Assembly: GCA_937995755.1 (NCBI GenBank)
Contig: CALKJD010000050.1
Location: 1-64,000 of the forward strand
Direction: 5' to 3'
DNA: 64,000 nucleotides
Origin: an uncultured Saprospiraceae bacterium
GTDB taxonomy: Bacteria > Bacteroidota > Bacteroidia > Chitinophagales > Saprospiraceae
The position numbers and the translations under genes were made by a program. This document shows, piece after piece, positions 47,101-54,323 of the stretch. The number at the start of each line of letters is the position of its first letter. Position 1 is the stretch's first letter. The notes beneath the pieces are model-generated. The model saw nothing but the letters and a program-made list of their open reading frames with translations. It was not told where the DNA came from and searched no databases.

Positions 47101-48141
47101 TTATTGAGGCATAGCTTCTAGTGAGATTACATCGAGTATTTTAATTTTTCCACCATCCGTATTGATGATGCCTTCTGACTTAAAATCTGAAATAGTTCTG
47201 ATCGTGGTTTCTTTAGCGGTACCAGCAAGGCCAGCAAGGTCTTCTCTCATTATTTTAAAAGGTTCGCCATTGCTTTTACTATTAAGTGTGAGTAACGCCT
47301 TTGCTACCTTTCTGCGTACTGAACTGTAAGCTAAGTCGATTAGTTGCTTTTCAGAATGATCCGCATGGTGTGCTAGCATTTTAATAAATTTTGCCGCCAT
47401 ATCTCGATTGTTAAATAATAAAGACTTAAAGTCGTCAGGCGGAATCATTCGCACGATAGACTCTTCCAAAGCCATTGTGGAGTCATCATATTTACTTTCG
47501 GTAAGTAATGGTAAAAAACCAAAGAAGTCACCAGGTCCATAGACATGTGTAATCAACTCCTTCCCTAACTCATTGGTTTGGTAGCATTTGATTTGACCTG
47601 AGACTACGAAGTACAACCACTTTGGATATTGGTTGTAATCATATATAAAGTCTTTTTTTCGGAATCTTCTGGCTTCACGGTTTTCAGATAGTTTATTAAA
47701 CTGCTCTGCACCTTTAGCTTCATCAAAAAATTGTCGAAGCCCTTGATCCGTGTTTTCTATAGCTTTGAGTTTAGCACTTTTGTTGAGTCGCATCTCTATT
47801 GCTTCCAGTAATTCTACATCATCAAAAGGTTTTGTGATATAGTCATCTGCTCCTAATCCCATTCCTTTACGGAAGTCGGACTTTTCAGCCTTTGCGGTCA
47901 AAAACATGAATGGGATATGCATCAGTGTAGGATTCTTGTTGAGTATCTTTAATACTCCAAATCCATCTAACTCAGGCATCATTACGTCACATAATATTAG
48001 ATCCGGACGATGTGTTAACGCTTGCTTTATTCCTACCTTACCATTTTCCGCTTCTATAGCTTCGTAGTTGGATAGCATCAGTATCTCTGCAAGATTTTCT
48101 CTTACTTCTAAGTTGTCTTCTATGATAAGGATTTTCTTCAT
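47101..48141 (-). CDS. Response regulator fused to a CRP/FNR transcription factor
   Basis: The protein has 346 residues. The receiver (1-120) has E8/D9, phospho-acceptor D52 (LILCDVMMPELDG) and K108-region TKPFDD. A cyclic-nucleotide-binding-type beta-barrel (about 150-265; VSGQIKCYQTNELGKE, GDFFGFLPLL) follows. The HTH (about 285-335; MREDLAGLAGTAKETTIRTIS) has E311 and R315 at the positions that read TGA in FNR-like proteins. There is no FNR-type Cys cluster, so oxygen input must come from the kinase encoded 14 bp upstream. It is the best candidate to bind the TGAT-n4-ATCA boxes. Confidence 0.92.
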   Translation of the reverse strand: MKKILIIEDNLEVRENLAEILMLSNYEAIEAENGKVGIKQALTHRPDLILCDVMMPELDGFGVLKILNKNPTLMHIPFMFLTAKAEKSDFRKGMGLGADDYITKPFDDVELLEAIEMRLNKSAKLKAIENTDQGLRQFFDEAKGAEQFNKLSENREARRFRKKDFIYDYNQYPKWLYFVVSGQIKCYQTNELGKELITHVYGPGDFFGFLPLLTESKYDDSTMALEESIVRMIPPDDFKSLLFNNRDMAAKFIKMLAHHADHSEKQLIDLAYSSVRRKVAKALLTLNSKSNGEPFKIMREDLAGLAGTAKETTIRTISDFKSEGIINTDGGKIKILDVISLEAMPQ

Positions 48142-48154
48142 TGGAGTGCTTTCT

Positions 48155-49420
48155 TTAATTGTTTGGGTAAGGGATAGTTACTGTAAATGTAGTACCCACT
48201 TCATGTTCGCTTTCACAAATAATTTCGCCATTCAGAATATGGACATATTGCTTTACTATATTTAGTCCAAGGCCTGTACCTTGTATATTTGTTACATTTC
48301 CAGCTCTGAAAAATCTGGTAAATAAATATTTTTGATCTTCTATAGGTATTCCTATTCCATGATCGATAACCTTGATTATAAAGTTGTCTTCATTGAGATA
48401 GATATGACACTCTATATCCTCTTCGCTGTACTTTATAGCATTAGATAATAGATTGAACAATATGTTTTTGAGGATTCGCTCATCTACTAGGATATAAGTC
48501 TTGTTACCATGGACTGTATGGATTATGTTTTGTTGGCCTTTCCTCAAGCCTTCAGTGGCTATTATTATCTCATCACAAAGGTGATCGATGTTTAGTTTTT
48601 GTAATTGTACTTCTACTAAGCCTTCTTCCAGCTTACTAAGAGACAAGAAGTCATTAAGGATTCCTGTTAAGTTAGTGACAGCAGATTTTATTCTTACTAT
48701 ATGTTTTTCTCTATTAGGCTGTTGCTCTGCGGTAGAGTACTTTCCTATGATGGCTGCTGAGGATAGTATAGAAGTCAGAGGTGTGCGAAATTCATGAGAA
48801 GCCATAGATACAAACCTTGATTTGAGTTCGTTCAGTTCCTTTTCTTTGCTAAGCGCTCCTTTTAACTCCAATTCTTGAACTTTCAATTTGTTCTCAGCTT
48901 CTCGCCGTTCGTCTATTTCTTTGTTGAGTTGGTTGTTAGCCGCAAGCAATTTATTTACTGTGCTTTCTAGTTCGTAAGTACGATCGGTAATTTTTTCTTC
49001 GAGTTGCTTGTTAAGGTTGATGATCTCAGTTTGCGCCAGATTCATTTCTGTAAGATCATGCACTATACCTGTGTAGATCACTCTATCATTAAGGATAACC
49101 TCACTTACAGCTAGTCTAAATGGAAATGTGACCCCAGATTTTTTTAAACCCTTAACCTCACGGCCAATACCAATTATTCTCGGCTTTTTGGTCTCTTGGT
49201 ATCTCTTTAGGTAACCATCGTGTTGTGCTCTATCTGGATTGGGCATCAGCATTTTTATATTATTGCCTATCACTTCGTTAGGTAGATAGTCAAATAATTT
49301 AGCCGCGGCTGGATTTATAGTCTCTACGATGCCTTTGTCATCTATAGTGAGTATACCATCTATAGCAGTATCTATCACTGCCTTTAATCTAAGTATAAAA
49401 TCTTTGTTCGTTTCTGTCAT
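48155..49420 (-). CDS. FixL-like PAS sensor histidine kinase
   Basis: The protein has 421 residues, soluble, with no membrane segment. The PAS domain (about 8-128) carries MLMPNPDRAQHDGYLKRY and RIIGIGREV: H67, R73 and R87 align with the haem ligand His200 and Arg206/Arg220 of Bradyrhizobium FixL. A coiled coil (about 125-200) leads to H-box H209 (ASHEFRTPLTSI) and a HATPase domain (GTGLGLNIV). It likely senses O2 with haem and phosphorylates the receiver-CRP protein 14 bp downstream. Some PAS domains with this pattern do not bind haem, so haem content needs testing. Confidence 0.88.
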   Translation of the reverse strand: MTETNKDFILRLKAVIDTAIDGILTIDDKGIVETINPAAAKLFDYLPNEVIGNNIKMLMPNPDRAQHDGYLKRYQETKKPRIIGIGREVKGLKKSGVTFPFRLAVSEVILNDRVIYTGIVHDLTEMNLAQTEIINLNKQLEEKITDRTYELESTVNKLLAANNQLNKEIDERREAENKLKVQELELKGALSKEKELNELKSRFVSMASHEFRTPLTSILSSAAIIGKYSTAEQQPNREKHIVRIKSAVTNLTGILNDFLSLSKLEEGLVEVQLQKLNIDHLCDEIIIATEGLRKGQQNIIHTVHGNKTYILVDERILKNILFNLLSNAIKYSEEDIECHIYLNEDNFIIKVIDHGIGIPIEDQKYLFTRFFRAGNVTNIQGTGLGLNIVKQYVHILNGEIICESEHEVGTTFTVTIPYPNN

Positions 49421-49501
49421 ATAAGCTGATAATATAAGGCCTAATTTACAATGAAGAGACTTAATATCATATTCAATTGCGCGTTAGGCTCAATATTGGT
49501 G

Positions 49502-49566
49502 CTAATGTATAGGCATTGGATATTACCTAAAGTGACCACAATCATACCTTTCAATGATGTTGGTCA
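49502..49566 (-). promoter_or_regulatory. Shared tandem FNR/CRP-type boxes: promoter of the FixL-like gene
   Basis: TGACCACAATCA (49533-49544) and TGATGTTGGTCA (49555-49566) have one mismatch each and are 22 bp apart. On the minus strand TACATTAG (49509-49502) lies 33 bp from the proximal box centre, giving a leader of about 75 bases. Because this drives the kinase and regulator, feedback control is likely. Confidence 0.6.
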
Positions 49567-49597
49567 TGGAAATGGGAGCGTTGTGGTTGGATATTTG
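49533..49597 (+). promoter_or_regulatory. Shared tandem FNR/CRP-type boxes: promoter of the CBS/usp operon
   Basis: The same box pair serves the plus strand: GATATTTG (49590-49597) is centred 33 bp from the box at 49555-49566. The predicted start near 49603 is about 12 bases before the ATG at 49615. Confidence 0.7.
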
Positions 49598-49614
49598 GAA
49601 TCAAAATAATTACT

Positions 49615-50052
49615 ATGAATTTACTAAGTCCAGTATCGGAAATAATGACAACTAATCTTCATACACTCAAGCCATCTGCTAGTATTGCGGAAGCTGCGGA
49701 GTTGTTTGAGAAGCATAAAATACACCATATTCCTATAGTTATAGATGAAAAACTCGTAGGAATTATCAGTATGTCTGATTACCTATTCTTTAGAAGAGGT
49801 TTTTTAGATAATCATGAGGATGAAAAATTAGAGCAGATCAGAATGAATAACTATGAAGTGAGTTATATCATGACTAAAGGTCTAGCCACTTTAGAACCGA
49901 CAACAAGAGTCAATGTAGCCCTAGAGGTGTTCAAAGAGAATATCTTACATGCTATACCTGTAATAGATGAAGATAAGCTAGTAGGTATAGTGACTACACA
50001 TGATATTATTACACTCCTTGCAGCAGATAACGAAGCGCATGCCAAGTACTAA
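49615..50052 (+). CDS. CBS-pair domain protein
   Basis: The protein has 145 residues. CBS1 shows LFEKHKIHHIPIVIDEKLVGIISMSD and CBS2 shows VFKENILHAIPVIDEDKLVGIVTTHDI. It is paralogous to the pair at 29937-30815. It is probably an adenine-nucleotide sensor. It overlaps the next gene by 14 bp. Its promoter has the oxygen-type tandem boxes shared with the kinase gene. Confidence 0.9.
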   Translation: MNLLSPVSEIMTTNLHTLKPSASIAEAAELFEKHKIHHIPIVIDEKLVGIISMSDYLFFRRGFLDNHEDEKLEQIRMNNYEVSYIMTKGLATLEPTTRVNVALEVFKENILHAIPVIDEDKLVGIVTTHDIITLLAADNEAHAKY

Positions 50053-51148
50053 TGACAAACTAGACATAAAAGTGCTAGGTACGGCTACCTCTGGGCATCA
50101 GATGGTAGTGAAGCAGATAAGGGATTATCTCACCAAGGCCAATATACCTTTTACATTACAAGAGGTAACTGATATATCATTGTTTATCCAACAAGGGTTA
50201 GAGTCAATTCCGTCTATTAATGTGGATGGAGAGTTGATAGCACTTAAGAAAAATGGATCTTTCAATAAATCTCTGCGCATGGCTCTCAATAGCATACTCA
50301 AGAAAAAGGATTATGGTGATCTAGAAAAGTTCTTAGTACCTATCGACTTTTCGGATGTTTCACTTAATGCATTTATATATGGTCATAGATTAGCTTCTCA
50401 AGTAGGAGCGATTACTAGAGCATTACATGTATATTTTCCGACGTCCAACGAACTTACCCAATCCACTGTAATAGATGTAGACTTTGGTGCTATACGCGAA
50501 GGTTACTTAGATGAATTAGTAACTAAAGTAGATCAAGATTGGGGTAGTGATCTCATGAAAATGGGATTGATCGATAAAGAATTCCGAACAGGATTTCCAG
50601 GAGAAGAGATATTAGACTCTGTAAAAGAGCATGGTGCAGAACTGATTGTCATGGGTACTACAGGCGATAGTAGTAGAATCAAAAAATGGTTTGGATCTGT
50701 ATCTACTAAGTTGATCAATGAATCTCCTGTACCTCTATTGCTAGTTCCAGAAGGAGCTAGTTATAAAGGCGTAAACAATGTAATGTTTGCATTTGATGAT
50801 ATCGAATTGGATATGGCTGTAGTGGATCAAGTAATTGCATTTGCGGGTACCTTTGATTGTAAAATCCATCTAGTACACATACAAGATGATAAAGATTATG
50901 ATCCAGGATTCTATCTACAAGAGCAGCTCAGAAATAAATATGATCTAGATAAGGTTGAGTTAGTCACATTAAATAATACGGATGTAGTGGAAGCATTATC
51001 TGATTATGCTCATAAGCAATCTATTGATGTGATAGCGATGGCTACCCAGCAACGCTCCTTTTTTAATAGAGTATTTCATGATAGCGTTACTACTCGAATG
51101 TCGATGCATACTGATATTCCATTATTAGTGCTCAAAGGTGATGCCTAA
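50039..51148 (+). CDS. Universal stress protein with N-terminal thioredoxin-like domain
   Basis: I chose ATG 50039 (369 residues), which overlaps the CBS stop by 14 bp; an upstream in-frame ATG at 50000 lies well inside the CBS gene. Residues about 8-85 look like a thioredoxin/glutaredoxin fold (LDIKVLGTATSGHQM, cis-Pro in ESIPSINVDGE), but the CxxC is replaced by TATS, so it cannot do thiol redox chemistry. Two Usp domains follow. The first keeps G-2x-G-9x-G(S) in GTTGDSSRIKKWFGS. The second lacks it. The likely role is an energy or stress sensor in low oxygen. Confidence 0.85.
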   Translation: MPSTNDKLDIKVLGTATSGHQMVVKQIRDYLTKANIPFTLQEVTDISLFIQQGLESIPSINVDGELIALKKNGSFNKSLRMALNSILKKKDYGDLEKFLVPIDFSDVSLNAFIYGHRLASQVGAITRALHVYFPTSNELTQSTVIDVDFGAIREGYLDELVTKVDQDWGSDLMKMGLIDKEFRTGFPGEEILDSVKEHGAELIVMGTTGDSSRIKKWFGSVSTKLINESPVPLLLVPEGASYKGVNNVMFAFDDIELDMAVVDQVIAFAGTFDCKIHLVHIQDDKDYDPGFYLQEQLRNKYDLDKVELVTLNNTDVVEALSDYAHKQSIDVIAMATQQRSFFNRVFHDSVTTRMSMHTDIPLLVLKGDA

Positions 51149-51204
51149 CAGAAATACTTTGATGACCAATAGTATACTTGATTAATAACTTGCATCTGAA
51201 GCAT

Positions 51205-51246
51205 AAAAAAAAGAATGTACCCTTAACTAGGTACATTCTTTTTTTA
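51205..51246. terminator. Bidirectional rho-independent terminator
   Basis: GAATGTACC and GGTACATTC enclose a 7-base loop, with A8 before and T8 after, so it works on both strands. It ends the CBS-usp operon from one side and the small membrane ORF from the other. Confidence 0.9.
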
Positions 51247-51309
51247 GTTTAAGCCAATACTTCTTTAGTAAGAAGGTTAGCTAGATCTCTTCTCAATATC
51301 ACACTTCAC

Positions 51310-51423
51310 TTAAGCATTGATTGCAACTACTACACAAGCAGCAGCGGCAAGGAAAAATACGAGGGCGATGAAAAGGAATTGTAAGATGACGTATCTCTTA
51401 GATATAGATTTTTGATTGGCCAT
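51310..51423 (-). CDS. Small single-helix membrane ORF (37 aa)
   Basis: The frame runs from ATG 51423 to TAA 51310. The product starts MANQKSISKRYVIL and has one membrane helix rich in Ala, Val and Phe. It has its own promoter (tandem boxes) and the bidirectional terminator after it, so it forms a single-gene unit. It equals the small ORF before ccoI in length and layout, though the sequences are not similar. Possibly a small subunit or regulator of a respiratory complex. Confidence 0.65.
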   Translation of the reverse strand: MANQKSISKRYVILQFLFIALVFFLAAAACVVVAINA

Positions 51424-51453
51424 AATGTGTGTATTTAAGTATTGTTTATGGAG

Positions 51454-51518
51454 TAAAATTATATCGAATGTTCAAGTCTACAAGTGATCGGAATCATACG
51501 TGGCTATGACAAGCATCA
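51454..51518 (-). promoter_or_regulatory. Shared tandem FNR/CRP-type boxes: promoter of the 37-aa membrane ORF
   Basis: TGATCGGAATCA (51485-51496, perfect) and TGACAAGCATCA (51507-51518, one mismatch) are 22 bp apart. TAATTTTA on the minus strand (51461-51454) is centred 33 bp from the proximal box. Predicted start is near 51447. Confidence 0.7.
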
Positions 51519-51549
51519 CCTATTAGTCTATCGCACAGAGGTACTTTTA
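51485..51549 (+). promoter_or_regulatory. Shared tandem FNR/CRP-type boxes: promoter of hemN
   Basis: The same box pair serves hemN: TACTTTTA (51542-51549) is centred 33 bp from the box at 51507-51518. The predicted start near 51556 gives a leader of about 108 bases before the hemN ATG. Confidence 0.65.
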
Positions 51550-51663
51550 TTCGATCAAACGAAATGTATTATATAGATCATTCTATTGACTGATTATTTG
51601 TCAGACTATTGGATGGGCAGCCAGCCCAAAAGGGTTTAAAGAAAAGCATTAAAAGAAGTGAGC

Positions 51664-53022
51664 ATGGATATCGAATCTACTTTAATATCGAAATACAATA
51701 AAGCTGTACCTAGGTATACTAGCTATCCAACAGTGCCTCATTGGCAATCTAAAGTGCCCACTCAAAATGAATGGCTACAGGCTATGAAAAAAGCATATGA
51801 TGATGCGCCTGGGATAAGTCTATACATTCATCTTCCATTTTGTGAAGCCTTATGCACCTACTGTGGATGTAATAAAAGAATCACAAAGAACCATGGAGTG
51901 GAGCAGCCTTATATAGATGCTGTGCTTAAGGAATGGTCTATCTATAGAGCGCAGTTCGATACTAAGCCTTTGATTAAAGAGTTGCATCTTGGTGGTGGTA
52001 CACCTACATTCTTTTCTCCATCAGAATTAGAGAGATTACTTTCGTCTATCTTGGATGATTGCATAATTGATCCTGATCATGAATTTAGTTTTGAAGCGCA
52101 TCCTAATAGCACCAATAGAGACCATTTGTCAAGCCTCTATGATTTAGGCTTTCGAAGAATAAGTATTGGGGTTCAAGATGTTTCTCCTGAGATATTGAAA
52201 GCCATTAATAGGCAGCAGACGTGCGAAGAAGTAAGAGACCTCACACAATGGTCTAGAGAGATAGGATATACATCTGTTAATTATGATATTATATACGGAT
52301 TACCTTTTCAGAAGCCAATCAATGTCTCCGACACAGCTGAATTTATTGCAGAGATGAAGCCAGATAGAATAGCATTCTACTCATATGCTCATGTACCATG
52401 GAAGAGTGCAAGTCAGCGAGCTTTTACTATTGACGATGTCCCTTCGGGTAAGAGTAAAAGTGAACTCTATGAATTAGGACGACGCCTACTAGAAGCTGAA
52501 GGATATGAAGCCATAGGTATGGATCATTTCTGCCTTACCGAAGAAGCCTTGAATCAATCGTATAAGGCAGGTAAGATGCATCGTAATTTTATGGGATATA
52601 CTTCCAATTACACTAAGTGCTGTATTGCATTAGGCGCATCGAGTATAGGTGATAGTTGGGATATGTACGTGCAAAATGAAAAGCATGTAGAGACGTATCA
52701 AGAAGTGGTAAATGAAGGCCGATTACCTATAGTAAAAGGGCATCAACTTACAGCGACAGAGATGAATATGCGTAAGCACATACTTAATCTTATGTGTAAA
52801 GATAAAACGTCATGGCCAAGTATAAGTAAAGATGCAATAGCTATTGCTCCCTTTTTACCTAATCTTGATGAGATGGTAGAAGATGGTCTAGTTCGCTACG
52901 AACATAACACAATAGAAATATCAGACAAGGGAAAGTACTTTATTCGAAATATCTGTGCTAGTATCGATCCGATATTTCAAAATACCAAGTCTGAGAATCC
53001 AATGTTTAGCAAAGCCATATAG
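51664..53022 (+). CDS. hemN: Oxygen-independent coproporphyrinogen III oxidase
   Basis: I chose ATG 51664 (452 residues); an in-frame GTG at 51658 precedes it. The N-terminal RYTSYPTVPHW is typical. The radical-SAM cluster is C-x3-C-x2-C followed by x-C (FCEALCTYCGCNK), the true HemN form rather than HemW. GGGTPTFFSP is the SAM-binding motif. It converts coproporphyrinogen III to protoporphyrinogen IX without O2, which fits its oxygen-type promoter. The stop is 3 bp before the HemA-like gene. Confidence 0.95.
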   Translation: MDIESTLISKYNKAVPRYTSYPTVPHWQSKVPTQNEWLQAMKKAYDDAPGISLYIHLPFCEALCTYCGCNKRITKNHGVEQPYIDAVLKEWSIYRAQFDTKPLIKELHLGGGTPTFFSPSELERLLSSILDDCIIDPDHEFSFEAHPNSTNRDHLSSLYDLGFRRISIGVQDVSPEILKAINRQQTCEEVRDLTQWSREIGYTSVNYDIIYGLPFQKPINVSDTAEFIAEMKPDRIAFYSYAHVPWKSASQRAFTIDDVPSGKSKSELYELGRRLLEAEGYEAIGMDHFCLTEEALNQSYKAGKMHRNFMGYTSNYTKCCIALGASSIGDSWDMYVQNEKHVETYQEVVNEGRLPIVKGHQLTATEMNMRKHILNLMCKDKTSWPSISKDAIAIAPFLPNLDEMVEDGLVRYEHNTIEISDKGKYFIRNICASIDPIFQNTKSENPMFSKAI

Positions 53023-53025
53023 TAT

Positions 53026-54030
53026 ATGCGATCACTACAAATCATATCTATAAATCATAATTCGCATTCTACTCAAGACCGTCTTGCCATGGATATGAGT
53101 GAGGACCTTTGGGCCGAGTTGTTTGCGTATATGAAGTATACCTTGCAAGTAGAAGGTTTAGTACATCTCAGTACCTGTAATAGAATAGAGATTTACTATG
53201 AGGCCGATACAGATTTTCGATTTCAGATCATCGATAAGTGGATGTTTTTGAATGAATTAGGAAATGGAGCATATAGTTCAAATATCAAAACGTATTTAGG
53301 TACGGATATTTGCATGAGATACTTACTCAATTTATCTATGGGGTTTTACTCCGCTATTCCTGGTGATGATCAGATTATTGCGCAGCTCAAAAAAGCATTC
53401 CAGTTTGCTCATTCGATTGGAAACCTTAGTACATTATTAGAGAGATCTTTTCAAGCTGTAATGAAGTGTCATAAGCAGATATGCAACGACACCGATTATC
53501 GCAAACAGTCTGTTTCTCTCGCGTATCATAGCTTAAAGTCCATCTATAATTATATATCTAAGGATGACTTGCAAACCAAAAAGGTATTAATCATTGGAGC
53601 TGGGGATATGGCAGCGCAAGTAGTGAAATACATCAATAGATTCTCGTTTATGCAGATAGCTATCTGTAATCGGACAAGAGATAAAGCCGAAGTATTAGTT
53701 ACTGGGCATCCTATAGAAGTTGTGGATTATGCCACGGTAGATACATCAGAATTTGATATTGTAATTTCTTGTATTAATCAGGGCTTCGATAAGATTAACG
53801 ATGCTAGTGATTTAGAGTATTATATTGATCTGAGCCTAAGATCTGCTACTATTGGAGAAGTTGAATTTCCTCACATATTATTACCAGAGCTGCAAGCGTA
53901 TATCAAAGCGGAAAATGTAAAAAGATTCTCGTCAATAGGCGTTGTCAAGCGTATTCTTGGTGAGCATGCAATTGTCTTTGCTGATTGGGTGATGAAGTGG
54001 GAATCAAGACAGCTTGCCTCTGTAGTCTAA
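53026..54030 (+). CDS. hemA: Glutamyl-tRNA reductase-like protein (short form)
   Basis: The 334 residues are short against the usual 410-430. The catalytic Cys region is VHLSTCNRIEIYYE and the NADPH Rossmann motif is KVLIIGAGDMAAQVV. The N-terminal fold (IISINHNSHST) and helices are recognisable, but the usual AVPRD region reads GEVEFPH, and most of the C-terminal dimerisation domain is missing. It may make glutamate-1-semialdehyde for haem under low oxygen with HemN, or be a regulatory paralogue. It is probably co-transcribed with hemN. Confidence 0.75.
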   Translation: MRSLQIISINHNSHSTQDRLAMDMSEDLWAELFAYMKYTLQVEGLVHLSTCNRIEIYYEADTDFRFQIIDKWMFLNELGNGAYSSNIKTYLGTDICMRYLLNLSMGFYSAIPGDDQIIAQLKKAFQFAHSIGNLSTLLERSFQAVMKCHKQICNDTDYRKQSVSLAYHSLKSIYNYISKDDLQTKKVLIIGAGDMAAQVVKYINRFSFMQIAICNRTRDKAEVLVTGHPIEVVDYATVDTSEFDIVISCINQGFDKINDASDLEYYIDLSLRSATIGEVEFPHILLPELQAYIKAENVKRFSSIGVVKRILGEHAIVFADWVMKWESRQLASVV

Positions 54031-54323
54031 GGCTTTATTAAGGAATACACTATTAATAACAAATCGTAAAATCCGATCACCAATCATGGGGGTAGGGTGT
54101 ATTCTTATTTCATGATGTCAGTCTTATAATAGAAGTTTTTTTACAATAGAGGTGGTTTATTCTTATTGTAGTATTCTTCATGCTAGTAGTTTGGAGGTGT
54201 CGATTACTGATTGTAGAGGTATAATTATGAAGAAAACTCAATTAAAGTATAAATATATTTGATGATAGTAAAACTATTATTGTTTATCGTTGTATGTATA
54301 TTTGTGTTAACTAATGAACTACT

